A stretch of 44,604 nucleotides of DNA, from assembly GCA_034696485.1 (NCBI GenBank), contig JAQIWT010000052.1, forward strand, positions 1-44,604, written 5' to 3'. The stretch is from Isohypsibius dastychi. Its lineage: Eukaryota > Tardigrada > Eutardigrada > Parachela > Isohypsibiidae. The notes under the pieces are model-generated. The model searched no databases. It was not told where the DNA came from and worked only from the letters and a program-made list of their open reading frames with translations. The translations under genes and the position numbers were made by a program. This document shows, in pieces, positions 1-12,720 of this stretch (its first letter is position 1; each line of letters starts with the position of its first letter).

Positions 1-541
1 GTCGTCTGGGTCATCACTGTGGGAGATTCGAGAAGTGTTTTCTTACACTCCCCCTGTGCTGCGTGTGTAAGTGTGGGGAGAAGATCTGTGGGAACGCGAA
101 TGTATGGCTTTTTCAATTGAATCAAACACTTCATTGGTTTTTTCTTTAAACTACTTGCCCACGTGCTCGGGCCCGTGGCTGCAAATGGCCCAATGGCTAG
201 CCTGCATTCGCGAGACAAGGTGGAGCCAGACGGCCAGGCGCCCAAGTTCGACTTTCTCCAAAACCGGTCCAGAGACACAGGAGGAGACAGGCTAGCTGCA
301 CGCTTCGGCTTTCTCTCTCTCGCTGAACAGGCAGGCCTGGCTTCACTTTTCATTTCAGTCGCTTCTTTTCGAAAATTCGCCCAGGTTCACTCGTCCGAAC
401 TTCCTAACCGATTTCTTTTACTTTTTCGGATGCGCTTTTGTCCGTTTCACTAATCTCAGCTATTGTCTCGTAACCGGAACTAATTACAATTATCATTTCG
501 TGTCGAGATTTTGTGGGAATATTCGCGGATGTTGGTTTATT
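1..541 (+). other. Upstream region and presumed 5'UTR of the bZIP gene
   Basis: No convincing coding exon is visible here. The short open frames lack splice signals and family resemblance. The segment lies directly upstream of the proposed first coding exon (ATG at 542) and probably contains promoter and 5'UTR sequence, but I see no clear TATA box or initiator. Confidence 0.4.
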
Positions 542-3381
542 ATGTCGGTGAGTGTCCCAGATCGATTATTTCTCTTCCTGTGTAAAAATACAACAGCCCG
601 CCGTACGCTGGAATGTGCGTCAGGATTCTAGAGTTGTGCCACTGACGTCAATTCAAACCAGATTGCAGACAGGAAGTGGGGGTTCTTCTGCTGACTTTGC
701 CGATTTGATCGGTTTTTCTTCCTCTCTTCGTTTTGGAGAATGTCAAGTCAGGACATTGGTGGCTAATATTTTTGGGTGGTGAAATATAATTTGAAGAGGT
801 TATCGCTTGACAAATCGAGGCTGTCTGGCTTTTAACCGGCATGTCTATGATGAGATGAATTAATTCCAGACATAGCGTTATTCTTTGAGGCTAACCGACT
901 TCCTGTTTTATCATTTGGCTGATTATTTTTCTAAGGAACTTCACGAATAATAAATGGTCATCGGAATCTTTTTGAGCAGCATATTCATAAATGTTTAAAA
1001 ATTAACAGTGTTTGAAACGATCATGGAACTTCTTTCTCAGTGGCGAAGGATTCGGCTGTTTTTTCTGGGTTTTTGTTATCTAGCCTTAATTGATTTTCAA
1101 GCATCTTTGTGAAAAGACGATGTACAGTCATCTGGTTTTGTTCGCTAGATTTCGTGATTCCGTCGCCAGATCGGCGTTTGACGAAGAGATATTTGGGAGA
1201 GCAGTTCGTCAGACTTGCGTTTTGAACGTCGCTTCTGAATCATAAATTTAGGCACGGCGGAATGATAAGGCGAAAATTGAGATGTTAAGTTACTGCGCCA
1301 GAGTTTGAAACTTGGAGATGGTCACGTCCATGCATAGATCAACGGAAACGTTTAAACTTCGCTTGAGTTGGCCGAGGGTCAGAGACTCAGAGTCAGACAT
1401 CCACATTTTCGAAAGTCGAATGAAATGCCTGGAAGTCAACTTGCTGATAAGAAGAGGAGATTTGGCTGGAATTGTAAAGAGGAATTGAAAAGATGAGAAG
1501 AGCCGAAACCGGAAAAATTCGCCGCATTTCCTTTCGGCATTTTGGCAACCGACTTTATTTTGGCAGATGATGCCGGTGTTTCAGGAACACTGCCCCTTTT
1601 GGGAAACAAGTACATTCGCGAACAATTTGGTGTGGATTTAACTAATGATAATTGTGGTTTCTCTTATTGTTCTTTTTCGTTTATGAATAGATTTCTTGAA
1701 TAAGAGTAGATTTCAGAACTTTGTTTTTCGTACAGCAGGCAATATTTAATTATTTTCGAACATTCTGCTCAATTTTATTCATGGGTGAAAATTCTTGTAT
1801 ATCACGCATTTTGGTTGAGATTTTCGAAACAGTCATGTGAGTCAAGAAGATAGTCATGTGATCATATTTGTTGACTCACTTTCTTCCATGTACAAGCGGA
1901 GGGTGTAACGTCGGAGAGGCATTCAAGGGGGTGGGGCAGCAACACTTAGGGGTCGGGGAAAACTGGTTACATCAGCCGTTCGGTTTCGAACGAACGAGTT
2001 TCTCGTCTCAACTTCGATTGCGACATATTTTGTTTTGCACATTTCTGAATCTTCCTTGTTTGTAGACCCGAAGCTTCCTGTTTAACAAGCAATATTGCTA
2101 CTCCTCGGATCCATTCCTGTGTCACAGCAAGAACTTGGAGGACGAGCAGTACTACTTACGTGAATCTCAGAGTTCCCCAAGTGACATTTCAGACGACATT
2201 TTCCTGTTTGACGAGCGCTACTGTCCCTCATCTGGCCCTTCTTCACCTGGATCTACTTATTCTTCATCCCAGTCCTCTAATCTCATCTGCAACAGCCAGT
2301 ACGAGATAAAGCAAGAACCAAGCCCGTTTCTCTTTGAGGAAGGACAGCATCATCATTTTGGCCTGACATTTCCCAGTGGCCTACCAGATTTTGGCGATTT
2401 ACACGACAGCCTATGTGAGATTCCCGCTGATTTCTTTCAAGGAGCTCCAACAAACGTGCCCTACGAGGACCTCATCAACTTGTACGACGTTGAGAATTCT
2501 GACCAGATTTTCGACGCACTTCCGGCCAGCGATTTACTGAATATTGACGCCGAGATGGAAAATGGTAAGGAGCTGTTGGATTTGAATTCTGACGAGTCGA
2601 ATCAAATAGTTTTCGAACTTGAAGTTGAATTTCGTTTCGCATTTTTAGGATCGGATTTGTTCAACGAGGATCCTGTCAGCTCAATTCCGGCTCCTTTGGA
2701 AGTAAACATTCAAGCCCTGCGTCCTGTTGTAAAACCCAAAACTCGCATTGGAAGATCGAAGCGAGTCAGTCCACCTACTCAGGCACCAGTCTTGTCTCCC
2801 GCAGCTAGCTTCAGTGGCTCTGAAATGGATAGTGTGCAGCAGTGGAAGCAGAATTCTGCGGGATTTGCCAGGATGGGAATTGAAGGCAGCTCGCGATCCA
2901 GCTCGATAATTTCCGGCGATGCATCGAGCACCAAAAGCTCGAAACGACCCAAAAACTCAGATGGGAAACGATCCCCAACCGGTAAGCGCTTCCCAGAATT
3001 TTTCAAGTTTCTTGGATTTTCTTGTTTATTTAATTGCAGTGCCAAAGTTTCGTTATTTTTACCGAAATAGTGTTTTTTCTCGATATCACTCTCGGTTTTT
3101 TTTCAAGGCTCTAATTCAGTTTGAATTTTTTAGCTTATGCGGATCGTCGGAGAAAGAACAATATTGCCGTACGGAAAAGTCGAGAGAAGAAGCGACAGGA
3201 AATCAGCAAGTTTACGGAAGAACATTTGAAACTTATAAGGCAGTGCGAGATGTTGAAAGCAAGTAACGAGAAGCTGGTAAAGACTCTGGATGATGTCCAG
3301 GGCGCCCTCGTGGAGGATAAAGCCAGCGCTCAAGCCCGAGCCATAATCGTGTCTGCTAAAAAGCAGTTGAATTTGCCCTGA
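542..3381 (+). CDS. C/EBP-family bZIP transcription factor
   Basis: Proposed exons are 542-547, 2066-2564, 2649-2981 and 3134-3381, giving 1086 nt and about 361 residues. Exon 1 holds only ATG TCG before a gtgagt donor. This start is inferred from phase, because exon 2 is open from its acceptor and has no ATG. The C-terminus (residues about 280-361) is a bZIP domain: a basic region starting RRRKNNIAVRKSREKK, the NN-AVRKSR signature of C/EBP proteins, followed by a leucine/hydrophobic heptad coiled coil. The N-terminal 280 residues are Ser/Pro/acidic-rich with short aromatic patches, as expected of an activation region, and a Lys-rich, Ser-rich stretch precedes the bZIP. Family role: a nuclear dimeric DNA-binding activator of stress, metabolic and differentiation genes. 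Intron 2 (84 nt) is stop-free and in frame, so its retention would add 28 residues. A C/EBP assignment is secure; orthology to a particular member is not. Confidence 0.85.
548..2065 (+). other. Long first intron of the bZIP gene
   Basis: A 1.5-kb stretch between the gtgagt donor at 548 and the tttgtag acceptor ending at 2065. It contains a perfect CRE (643-650) near its start. No protein-coding exon is supported. If the first exon is wrong, part of this stretch would be promoter or 5'UTR. Confidence 0.45.
643..650. promoter_or_regulatory. Perfect CRE palindrome (TGACGTCA)
   Basis: The full 8-bp cAMP-response element TGACGTCA lies about 100 bp after the proposed first donor of the bZIP gene. 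CREs bind CREB/ATF dimers and also C/EBP-ATF heterodimers, so autoregulation or cross-regulation is conceivable. A single 8-mer can arise by chance, so this remains a candidate site. Confidence 0.35.
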
Positions 3382-4602
3382 ACCAACCGGAAGTGGGAAA
3401 GTGAATGTCGCAGCCAGTTTGGATTCTCACCCAGATTTGGAGTCCTTCACCAAAGGTCTTTTAATTAGATGATCAGCACTTATTATTTTTCTGGGTGGAA
3501 TAAGATGGAATTCCTCCTTCTTCCCTGTTGTTTGTTTCGGGTGTTATTTGTTATATTTTGAATTAAAAGTGTCACGAGTCGCTGGGACTGATCATTTGGA
3601 TTGATCATTTCTCTGGGCCTTTTTTTCGGCGAATGTGAGTTTTTGGATATTTGGACGGATCTTTGGACACTGATTATCGGATGGATGTGAGATGGGGTGT
3701 TGATGTTTCGATTTTTATCTTGTTAAACTGCTGTTTTGTTACATAAAATGACGATGAAAATCTGTCTTCTAATTAACCGTTTTTTGTGATGGTTTTATCG
3801 AGCTGATCAATCAGAATTCAGCTATCGTGATTAGATATCAATCTCAAACCACGAGAAACGCAACGCAGGGAATTCTGTGTGTTCCTTACGTCACCGTTTT
3901 CTGCGAGATGATGTTCATTAATAGTTGGACTTGTTGCTGTTGGGCGGATCCATCACAGTGGTACCTCAATAAACAATGTGCGACAAAATTTCGTAGCACT
4001 TGTCGAGATTTAAGAGATTTGTGTTGTCGCATAGAATTCTTTGCTCTGCGCTACTTCCGGTTGGTGGAAAGCTGGTGGTATCGGTTACTGTCCTTCTCGG
4101 TACCCGTAATGGCCGGTTACGCTGTGTCACTGGCTGGCTTGCTACCAGCCTACCACACTGTTCATCAATCTCTTCTGCGTTCTCAGTTTCAATCTAATCT
4201 TCTCGAAAGAAGTGCAACTCCTTCCTTGAAACCTTCTTGTCTAGTGAAACAAATATTCTTGGGAATTGTATGCTGAATTTAGCAACCCAGACTCTATAGA
4301 TTATCATAGGTAGGCTGAGTCCGTTCACACTATTCATCACCGGGATCTTCTTATGTTTGGTTTTTCCCCCAGCGAACCTTTTCGTTAAGTTTTCATCGAT
4401 TTACTTTGGGGATTCCGCCGACTTTGTTCATTACCTGAAATTGATTTTCTCTACTGAAACCTGTTGTTCGTGAGCGCTTAGGACCTGAACTACCCAAGGT
4501 ATGCTGAGTGAGATCTGCTTCAGTTGAATGCCTTGTGTTTGTTGGATTTTGGATATGAGCTCTGCACGTTTGAGTCAAATAACACGCTTTTTCGTTTTGC
4601 AG
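3382..4602. other. Intergenic region between bZIP gene and EDC4
   Basis: This holds the bZIP 3'UTR (a possible variant poly(A) signal, ATTAAA, near 3563) and the EDC4 promoter and 5'UTR. A ttttgcag acceptor ending at 4602 implies a 5'UTR intron in EDC4. A 149-codon open frame at 3827-4276 shows no domain and no plausible splice context, so I do not call it a gene. Confidence 0.4.
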
Positions 4603-4614
4603 CTGATTCCGAGA

Positions 4615-7600
4615 ATGACAAGCGATGGAGTATCAAAACAAGAGCTGCAGCATACTCTAGCTCAGCTGGAAGAACGCCAAGAAATGTGAGTGTTTTCCCC
4701 TTTTGATTTCATTTAAAATGAAGCAGTTGGATGAATTTGGAATTTTGAAAGTACTCTGATGGAGAATGACGCAGAGGAGAACTCACATCCAGCCAAGGCG
4801 CGGAACCTCTCGATCTTCTACGGGGAGAATTCAGGTGACCATCATCAAGCCAGTCATTATGTGACGACGAAAACCGCGGTGGACTACAAATGGGAGAAGA
4901 AGTTCTACTATGGCCACATTAATGCCGTCCATATTTCCGGAAAAGTGTTTGCTCATGTCCTTCAAACACATCACGCTGGAAAAGTTCGCATCACTGTCGA
5001 CGAATCCTCGAATGAAGGACGATGTCTTCTCAAAGATTTTGAATCCGCCGTTGTGGATGTCGACTTTGCAAAGGTGCCTGATCAGTACATCGTGGCTTGT
5101 ATGGAAGATACCGGATGTTGCAGTGTTCATGAAATCAACACAAAGAAGCCAGTCTCCGCCAGTCTTCTGGTCTTGGTAAGCTTCCGGTTGCTGTCTTCTC
5201 GAACTACTAAAGAGTCCTGCTTGCAGCGAATTTGATCGCAGATCTGAAAATTCTGGAGTTTTCAAACGTAACCTGAACGAACTTTTGTTGTCAAACAATT
5301 GTTCGCATTTGTAACGAATCGGTCACGTGTGGAATTCCAGATGAATTCATAATTTCGTTTTGTAATCAGATTTTGATTGTTTTTTTGAACTTAGAATTTA
5401 TATCCGGATTATCGGGTTTTGACAGATGAGTTTGTTGGTTGGATTAGTCGGATTCCTCCCTGGTCGCATCTTTTTGACATCTTCGTTGCTTTTCTTCAGA
5501 TTCGTATCAGCGACAACTTGCCGTCATCCACTCTTTGCAGCCGCGCGATTTGGTGTGTCCATGTTCCTGAATCGGGAGAGAAGCCAGTGTTTCAGAACAA
5601 TGGCGATCCTTCGAATCAGCTGATCATCACTTCCGGTGGAAGAGCTGTAGTGGTGAGCGTCCCCATGGTTGAAGCGGCTGCTGGAATGGACCGGAAGATC
5701 ACCTTGGATCAGAACCCAGATTGCAAAGGTGTCATTAGCACTGCAGCAGGTGCGAATATTTGGGATGCAAAAATGTCGCCGGATGGGATCGTGTTGTGCG
5801 TGGCGCGACAGGATGGTAACGTCCATTTTTATCAGGTAATTCTCCGTCTTCTCAAACAGCGTATTCTTAAAGTACGGGATACTTGATCGAAGAGCCATGG
5901 TGAAATTCATAGCTTTGGAAAATGCGTTGCGTCAAATAGATGTTACAGAATGAATGTGGTACTGATTGGTGATACTGCTTTTCCCGTTTCCGAAATTTTT
6001 CGTCTCTTTTCGACCAAGTACCTTCAATCGTCTTGAATTTGATTGAGTGGTAAGGCTGAATGAAAAGGATTGGATTCGAGAATTTTTTTAATACTGAATT
6101 TTTAGTCTCGATTGATTGTTCCAAGTGACTTGTTTTTTCTTTCCCCCTCCGATTCTCGAATGTGATTTGTTGGTTGGCTTATCCGTACATAAATCAGGTC
6201 GACTCCTAATTATGTGCCAGGAAGATTCCTCTCCTGTGGTAGGGAAAATTCTTCATGAAAGGAGATGTTCGATCCGCTGTAAATGAGCCTCTAAAAGAGT
6301 TCCTTCAAGTTTGCACTTGAATTTTTATTTTCTACTTTCGTTTTATTGTAGTCTGTCTGTATTTAATTGGTTTTTGTAAGATAATTTAGAACTCGAAAGT
6401 TTCCATGTTTTGAATCATGATGTGAAAAGATGTCACAGAAACCTACTGAATATTTTGAGCGACTTTTTAGAATGTTCTATTGAAATTAAAATCGGCGTGT
6501 CTTTTCACTCACTGTTGACTTTTTCGGCTTTCTGTTTAGTGCGATATGAAGAAAGGTGACCAGGATGCCGCGATGGTCTACACCTGGGTCCCCCACGATG
6601 GCAGGCCAGTTCACACTGTCAACTTCTTCGACGATCTGACATCCGAAACACAACAAGATCAGTTTTGGATGTTCGCTCTCAGCGGTTCGGAATTCGGTCG
6701 TCAGTTCCGGTTATGGAACTGCCAACACTGGCATTGCATGCAAACCATCGATATTCTCCCATCACCAACCCGACCTCTGACCCTCCCATCACTCCAACCT
6801 GCAATCGACCCGAAAGGCGGATATTTGATCTTGGCGGACACGGAGCAGAATATTCTGTTGTTTCTTCGTGTTGATAAGGACTTGGTTCAACGACATGCCT
6901 TGGTGAGGTCCGTCAGCGAGTTTGTGGTTGGGTCGCCGATTCTCAGCTTCTCGGTTGTGGAGCTGGACGTCATTCGACCGGTTTCAAAGACGGCGGAAAC
7001 GGGATTTCGAGCGCGATTGCTGACGGCCCATTCGAATACACTGCAACATATGGATATCACGTTTGTTGGCGAACATTTACCGGAAATGCCGGAAGTACCC
7101 GCTGTAGAGAATATCCCACCGATATTGGATTTGGGGGGTGGAGATGCGATGAAAAAAGTTGCCTCGAATCCAGCGATGCCGAAAATGAACGGAAAACCGG
7201 CCAAGAAGGAAAAGAAGCGGAAGAGCACTACAAAGGCCCGTGATCCGGGCTCGTCGAATGAGGTCTCGGAAAGTGTGGATTTGGGTGCGGCGGACCAAGT
7301 GCAGAAGAGTTTTTTGGATGAGTTGGAGCAAGTTTCGTCGCCGCTGCAGAATAATTCGGGAGCCGGAAGTCCGGCATTTGTGCTGCAGCCGCCGAGTGCG
7401 TTTGATTCAGTGGTTTCTGTGAGAAGAGGAAGTTCACAGCAAGCAAGTCCCGTGGTTACGGCATCTGTTTCAAAGGAGAATTTCGAGTCTGGTGATGATA
7501 TATTTGTGACACCTTCGTCGTCCCAGCTGAAACGCGATGAACGATCGACCGCAAGCAATATTGGAAATTTTGGGATTCCACCAGTTGAGGAGCCGGGAAC

Positions 7601-10600
7601 GATGATTGAAATAAATGGGAGTATGTTTACGGTTCTCGAGTTTTCTTGGGGTTTTCAGTGGTCTGTCAAAGTGTTCTCGTAATCTAGCGAAAAAAAACAG
7701 TGAATTTGAATTTTGTTTTTTTGTGAAAATTTCAGTTTGAACTTCGATTCGACAAATTTAGAACAAATTATTTGTTGCAATTTGTTTGTAGGGTAAACTC
7801 TTCATTGGTTTGTTTTTCAGTATGTATGTTTTTTTCAGTATCAACATGTCTGTTTTCTAGGCTCGCGTGCATGCAGTTACCAGAATTTGGCACCCAGCGA
7901 TAAGGAACGGCTTTCATGGTCGAATCAGCGTGATTTTGAAGAATCTCGAAACGGTACTTCCACGAATAAGTATCTCGTGGAGAAAATTATGGAGCTGGAC
8001 CGAAACATTCATGCGATGACCACTATCATTGACCATCAATCTGAGGTACTAAAATAATTCATTGCACATTTGTGATGCGTAACTGATCATGTGAACAGAT
8101 TGCGCTGAAAATTTTGGAGTGCAACAGCCCCAAACTTGCGATTTAAAACACAAGATTTTTTCGCGAGCGAAAAAACAGTTCATCTTATTAAACAATTGTT
8201 GGGTGTTATTTCAAAACTTCTATTTTCTGTATCGGTATTTTAGAAACTTTTTGTTGTTTTTTCAGAATTTGAACGCTTTGGCACAAAAACTGAGTGAGTT
8301 CCAGAATGCCACACCTGCTCAGAATGAACCGTCTTTGGACAAGGGAATCCTCAGAGGTGTCAACAGTTTGACCCAGACACTCGTTCCTCCCATCCAGGCC
8401 ATGAACGGGATGGAAGGTCGCATTACCAGCTCGCTGAACCTCCTTGGAAAAAACCTCCAGGAATCGGTTGGAAAAGAGATCAAAGCGCAAATGGGGACGA
8501 ATTTGCAGAAGAGCTTGAAACCGATCGGAGATAAAGTCGCCCAGGATGTCACGACGCAGCTGCTCGGAATCGATACTGGCTTGAAGAATAAATTGGATGA
8601 AGTCGTCAAGAGCAAACAGTTCGCGGCGTCAATCTCGCAGAATGTCGCAGCTAATTTTGGGGAGGTCGCCAAGAAGGCCGTAATGGATGTTGTCACCGGT
8701 CAACTTCCGGCTGTCTTCCAGAACGTAAGTTTTAGCTGATTCTGCTAACACTAACATGCCTGAGCAATTCCGTTTCACAACGAAAGAAATTATTGTGAAA
8801 TTTCAAGTTAACGATGTGAGGAAGATGTTTTTGGCTCTTATCGATAAGCCAGTTGGGAAATCGGAAGGTTTGATACGACGAGCAAAATGATTCGTGGAAA
8901 GTGCTGAGCTTCCGAATTTCGGCTTTCCTTGGTAACTTTTAGTGAATTCGTTTGAAGTGCTCATTTTGAAATGAAGTTACTTGAGTTTCGTAATCATCAT
9001 GAAACGATTTGGGCATTTTTCTTCGAGGGAGCAAAATTTGCACTCAGTCTCTGTTGTTATCAAATCTGGATTTTTTGAGTTTAAACATTGCTTCTATGGC
9101 TGCTAAATTTTTTTTGAAATTATGAAGCATATGCAGATACTGCCGGTTGTAAATCTCTTAAATTTTCAGAAAATAAGACGACTGAGCTCCATTTACTTTT
9201 TATTTATTTTCCTCGCTCTTTCAGTCATTTTCTAATTTATCTTTCAACAGTTTTGCCGCGTTTACTTATGTTCTCATTTTTTGTCTTTTTTGCCTGGAAG
9301 TTTTCAGTGACTGATTATTTGTTGTTCTAGGCACTGAATGCATCACTCTCTACGATCAACCAGACCTTCAACACGGGAACCCGGGAATATCTCGGTCAAG
9401 TCAACCAGTCTTTGGAATCGCACTTCCGGCGCATTGATGAATCTTTCGATGAGCGTATCCGCAAAGTCGAGTCTGTCGCCGCGCAGGCCTGTTCCGCTGC
9501 TATTGAAACCGCTTCTGCCGAACTTATGAAATCCACCCAAGAAGCTCTTCATAAAAACATGGAGCATTTATACTCGCAGATTATGAACAATTTGGGAACA
9601 CAGTTGTCACAGAAGTTGAATACGTTGGTGCGGGAGGAATTACGCGAGCATCAGGGAGTGATGCATGAGAGTCTGGTGCAGGCGGTTAGGTCGGGAATTG
9701 CTACACCTGGAGGACAGGGATTGTCGCAGCAATATCGAGCTCAGCAAGCGATGAATGAAGTCAAAGCGGCGTTGGGCAAGCAGGAATATAATACGGCTTT
9801 CCGCATTGCGCTGTCCGCGTCGGATTTGAATGTGGTGCTGTTTGTGTGCGAGAAAGTTAACGTCAAGGAGGTGAGAAAACAACGTTTTTGCACGTTTGAT
9901 GTTTTGTTAAGAAGCATTTGCAATTTTTTTCGAATAGTCAAATACTATCATAACTTTATTTTCAAAATTGGGACATCAGTCGTGTTTTGAATATTTAAGA
10001 AAGTTAGTCAAGTTGCAAGATGGCAGTGAATGTTGTTTTTTGTAATTGAGGTTATCGAAACCGTAACTTTCGTCGTGGGAAAGTCGAAACGGGAAACGGG
10101 AATGCACGTGTAGTGGAGTTTTATATTCTAATTTCTGCAATACTTTTTGTTTTTGCGGCTCAGCGTTTTGAACTGCGCATGATTTAGTGGTGTCATTCGA
10201 GACCTTCTTCGTTGATGTTTGAGAAATTTCAGTAGTATTTCGCAACGGATAGCTTAGATTCGAAGATGTTCTGCGTAGTTAATTGATATTATTTTTCAAT
10301 ATCCGGTTTTTTTTTCGAAACTCTTTGCAGAATCTGATCTGTTTTGCTTCCGAATATCGGCTTGCAGGGAACATCTTAAATTCTGAGCTGTTTCTTTGTT
10401 GTTTTTTCATGGATTTGTCTCTGTCATTTTCCTTTTGTCCAGGGTTTTTTTCGAAAGGGTTTATTTTTGTGTTTTTTTTGTCGGAATTGGTTGTCATTTG
10501 TCAGTCGGAAATGCCCGGTGTTCTTGTCCAGAAATTATTTCAAGAAAATTAGTTACGTCATTTTTATGACCAGTGAAACTTGCATTCTCTCATTTGACCC

Positions 10601-10933
10601 TGTTCGTTTTTGTAGATTTTCGGCGATACGGACATTCTTCAGATGCCAGTTCTCTTCTCCCTCATCCAGCAACTCGCCGTCGATATTGGCTCGAAAACTG
10701 AACTGAAGCTCCAGTACCTCCAGGAAGCACTCCTGGCCATTCAGGCCGAAAATCTTGATATGGGCTCGTTCAAATTCCTTCGAACAGTTCTGGGAGATGT
10801 CACAAAAGCTTTGAACAAATTCCTCCAGGCTAATCCAGGACATACTCTATCGCGAACTATCCGCATGGTCTCCCAGAACGCCAACTTGCAGCTTGTTCAA
10901 ATTAACGCTATTCACGCTGGAACAAAAGACTAA
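4615..10933 (+). CDS. EDC4: Enhancer of mRNA-decapping protein 4 (EDC4/Ge-1)
   Basis: Eight phase-consistent coding exons: 4615-4685, 4752-5175, 5500-5835, 6540-7620, 7861-8045, 8266-8724, 9331-9870 and 10616-10933, about 1137 residues. The N-terminal part (about residues 40-470) is the WD40-type propeller, with the EDC4-like segments YKWEKKFYYGHINAV and YTWVPHDGRPVH. A Ser/Lys/Pro-rich disordered linker follows (about 490-640). The rest is the long alpha-helical, coiled-coil-rich region. The conserved C-terminal domain includes MPVLFSLIQQLAVDIGSKTE and a LKLQYLQEALLAI helix. Family role: P-body scaffold that joins DCP2 to DCP1 and stimulates 5' decapping in the cytoplasm. The 71-nt first coding exon splices in phase to the exon beginning at 4752. 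Introns at 5836-6539, 8725-9330 and 9871-10615 exceed 600 nt and hold no other feature I could support. Confidence 0.92.
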
Positions 10934-11295
10934 ACTCCAACCGGAAATGCAGATTTGTGGAAGACTTTTGAAATGGTGTAGTGATGACTTGGTTTTTTGT
11001 GTTCGAATTCGCGCCACTCGCTTTATTTGAAAACTGGTGACGGAAGTCCTTGGTTGTTGATCTAATTTCTTTTGTTCATCGATACTGGATACCCTCTACT
11101 TTTTCGACCTATAGTAAACTACATAGCTTACAAGCCTCATGATTTTCTTTACGACTTTTAGGAAGCGTTCTGATGTACTTGATTGATTCTGACTTGTTGA
11201 TTGATTTGAGTAAAGTTTGTTGAAAACTTGGTTTGCAACTTTTTCGGACGAGCGAGATCAGTACAGGCGTCACGAAATACGGAGAATCTAAATAC
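10934..11295. other. Convergent 3' flanks of EDC4 (+) and family copy 1 (-)
   Basis: The EDC4 stop is at 10931-10933 and the poly(A) signal of the opposite-strand gene is at 11296-11301, so this 360-bp stretch is 3'UTR or spacer. I see no coding exon in it and no canonical AATAAA for EDC4. Confidence 0.45.
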
Positions 11296-11301
11296 TTTAT
11301 T
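11296..11301 (-). terminator. Poly(A) signal AATAAA for copy 1
   Basis: The minus strand reads AATAAA about 80 nt after the TGA of the 11380-11574 gene, in the expected place for 3'-end formation of a short 3'UTR. Confidence 0.5.
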
Positions 11302-11379
11302 CTCCAGTGCAAAGATTTTTAGAGATAAGATGTACAAGACATGAACGCTGTTCAAAAAAAATCGCAGAACGAAAGGTGG

Positions 11380-11574
11380 TCAGCTTTTTCCGGCGGTTCC
11401 TTGATTTTGACCTCCGCTCTTCCCCCCAGTACCAAGTTGGTCATTGCTGGGGATACCACGAGTGTCAGATTGGAGATGTTCGTTGGCACGACTTTCCTGG
11501 TTGGACGATTCAAATGCTGAACTCGCGAGCGTCGAGCTGGTGTTAGACTGCTTGTTCTGGCCCGATTTTTCCAT
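11380..11574 (-). CDS. Small hydrophilic Ser/Asn/Gly-rich protein, divergent family copy 1
   Basis: 64 residues in one coding exon, start MEKSGQNKQS. A cctattgtag acceptor lies just upstream (exon ends at 11586) and a gtgagt donor at 11683, so the gene has a 5'UTR intron exactly like its neighbours. There is no signal peptide, no membrane segment and no Cys; it should be disordered and soluble. Similarity to copies 2-4 is weak but in register: the SSAFESSNQESRANEHL stretch resembles AAYQSAQDNRANQLNP, and the tail is GGKSGGQNQG-like. The NPN motifs of the other copies are missing. It is best read as a diverged paralogue with unknown function. Strand, intron design and position support family membership more than sequence does. 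Confidence 0.55.
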   Translation of the reverse strand: MEKSGQNKQSNTSSTLASSAFESSNQESRANEHLQSDTRGIPSNDQLGTGGKSGGQNQGTAGKS

Positions 11575-11683
11575 TTTCGGGTTTATCTACAATAGGAAGA
11601 AAACGGTTGGAACTACAGTACGCAGTGAAGATACCATAGTGAGCTAAAACAGAATTTCAGGAAGTCGAACAGACATAACTCAC

Positions 11684-12304
11684 CGTGGAAATCAAGTTGA
11701 TAAACGGTCGAAATTATATGTCAAACGAAAAGAAATGAGGATGCTTGGAATCCAAAATCGGGAACGATATGATGGTGTACAGTGGTGTATAGTCAATGAA
11801 TCCAATCGAAAAGCGGTTTCACAGAATTTGAAACATTCAACGCGGCGACTGCGCATACAATGTGGGAACCTTCCCAGCGGTCGCCTTCGTCGGCATAATC
11901 CCGAGCGTTCAGTCTCTCAGGTTATCAACGTATCGCGCACAAAGGAAAACACCACTTCGACGGTGAATTTAACGCTGTTTCCGCTGTACTGAAAGACGAT
12001 TTCGATCCTCATGAATTCAGTTGTTCAAATAGATGTTTTGCGACGGAGAACCCTACTGAATGCAGTTGTCGTAATCTACGGTAACATGTTTCGCAACAAC
12101 GTTTCAGGCTTAAAACAAACACTCGACGCCAGAAATTTCTTCAGTGCATTTAATCCAGTCACACTCCCAGGAAAATCTAACACTTATTCTAGAACAAAAC
12201 TACTCAGTCGATGCATAACTGTCCGTCTGAAAATGCACGGCACACATTTGGTACAAACTGGAACATAACACAAGCTGGACTGGATGACAATTAGAGATGC
12301 AAGA
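11684..12304. other. 5' exon/promoter of copy 1 and 3' flank of copy 2
   Basis: This contains the noncoding first exon of copy 1 (from 11684 upward on the minus strand), a weak TATA-like stretch near 11715, and the 3' flank of copy 2. No other coding sequence is supported. I found no AATAAA within about 100 nt of the copy 2 stop. Confidence 0.35.
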
Positions 12305-12511
12305 TCATTTCTTTCCAGATCCACCCTTCTGTCCCCCTTGTCCTGACTGTCCGCCATGTCCTCCTTCACCTCCACGATTTCCGCCTCCATACTGTGCGTT
12401 ATTCGGATTCATTTGGTTGGAGCGGTTGTCCTGCGCAGATTGGTAAGCAGCGCTATTGGGATTCGACATGTTGGATTGGTTGTCCAAATTGGCTTTATTC
12501 TGGCTATCCAT
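12305..12511 (-). CDS. Small disordered NPN-motif, Gly/Gln-rich protein, family copy 2
   Basis: 68 residues, start MDSQNKANLDNQ. The codon just upstream of the ttgcag acceptor (exon ends at 12526) is not ATG, and the intron (12527-12638) lies in the 5'UTR, so the ATG at 12511 is the natural start. The N-terminal half contains two imperfect copies of a module: LDNQSNMSNPNSAAYQ and QDNRSNQMNPNNAQY. The tail is Gly/Gln/His-rich and ends GGSGKK. There is no Cys, signal peptide or hydrophobic segment. The composition resembles heat-soluble, desiccation-related or LEA-like proteins, but I recognise no named family and assign no function. The promoter carries a TATA box (12721-12732) that is shared with copy 4. 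Confidence 0.75.
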   Translation of the reverse strand: MDSQNKANLDNQSNMSNPNSAAYQSAQDNRSNQMNPNNAQYGGGNRGGEGGHGGQSGQGGQKGGSGKK

Positions 12512-12720
12512 CTCGAAGGAAGGGTTCTGCAAATTTCAAACAAAAGCGTCAGGATATGTCCTTTCGAAAACAAGTCCGAACAACGTCATGCAACAAAGAG
12601 CGTCAATTCTATCGAAAGGTCACAGAGAAATCACTTACGTGCGAACTGGGGAAAACTACAAAGTAAATCTTTGGGAAATTCAATTTCGTACTATGAACTG
12701 TAAGTGAGAGCAAGAGTATC

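Noticed and set aside
3827-4276. 149-codon frame upstream of EDC4
   Set aside because: No family resemblance and no supporting start or splice context; the composition looks like translated noncoding DNA.
6887-7558. 223-codon antisense frame within EDC4 exon 4
   Set aside because: It overlaps the Ser/Pro-rich coding linker of EDC4 in antisense; biased codon use explains the open frame.
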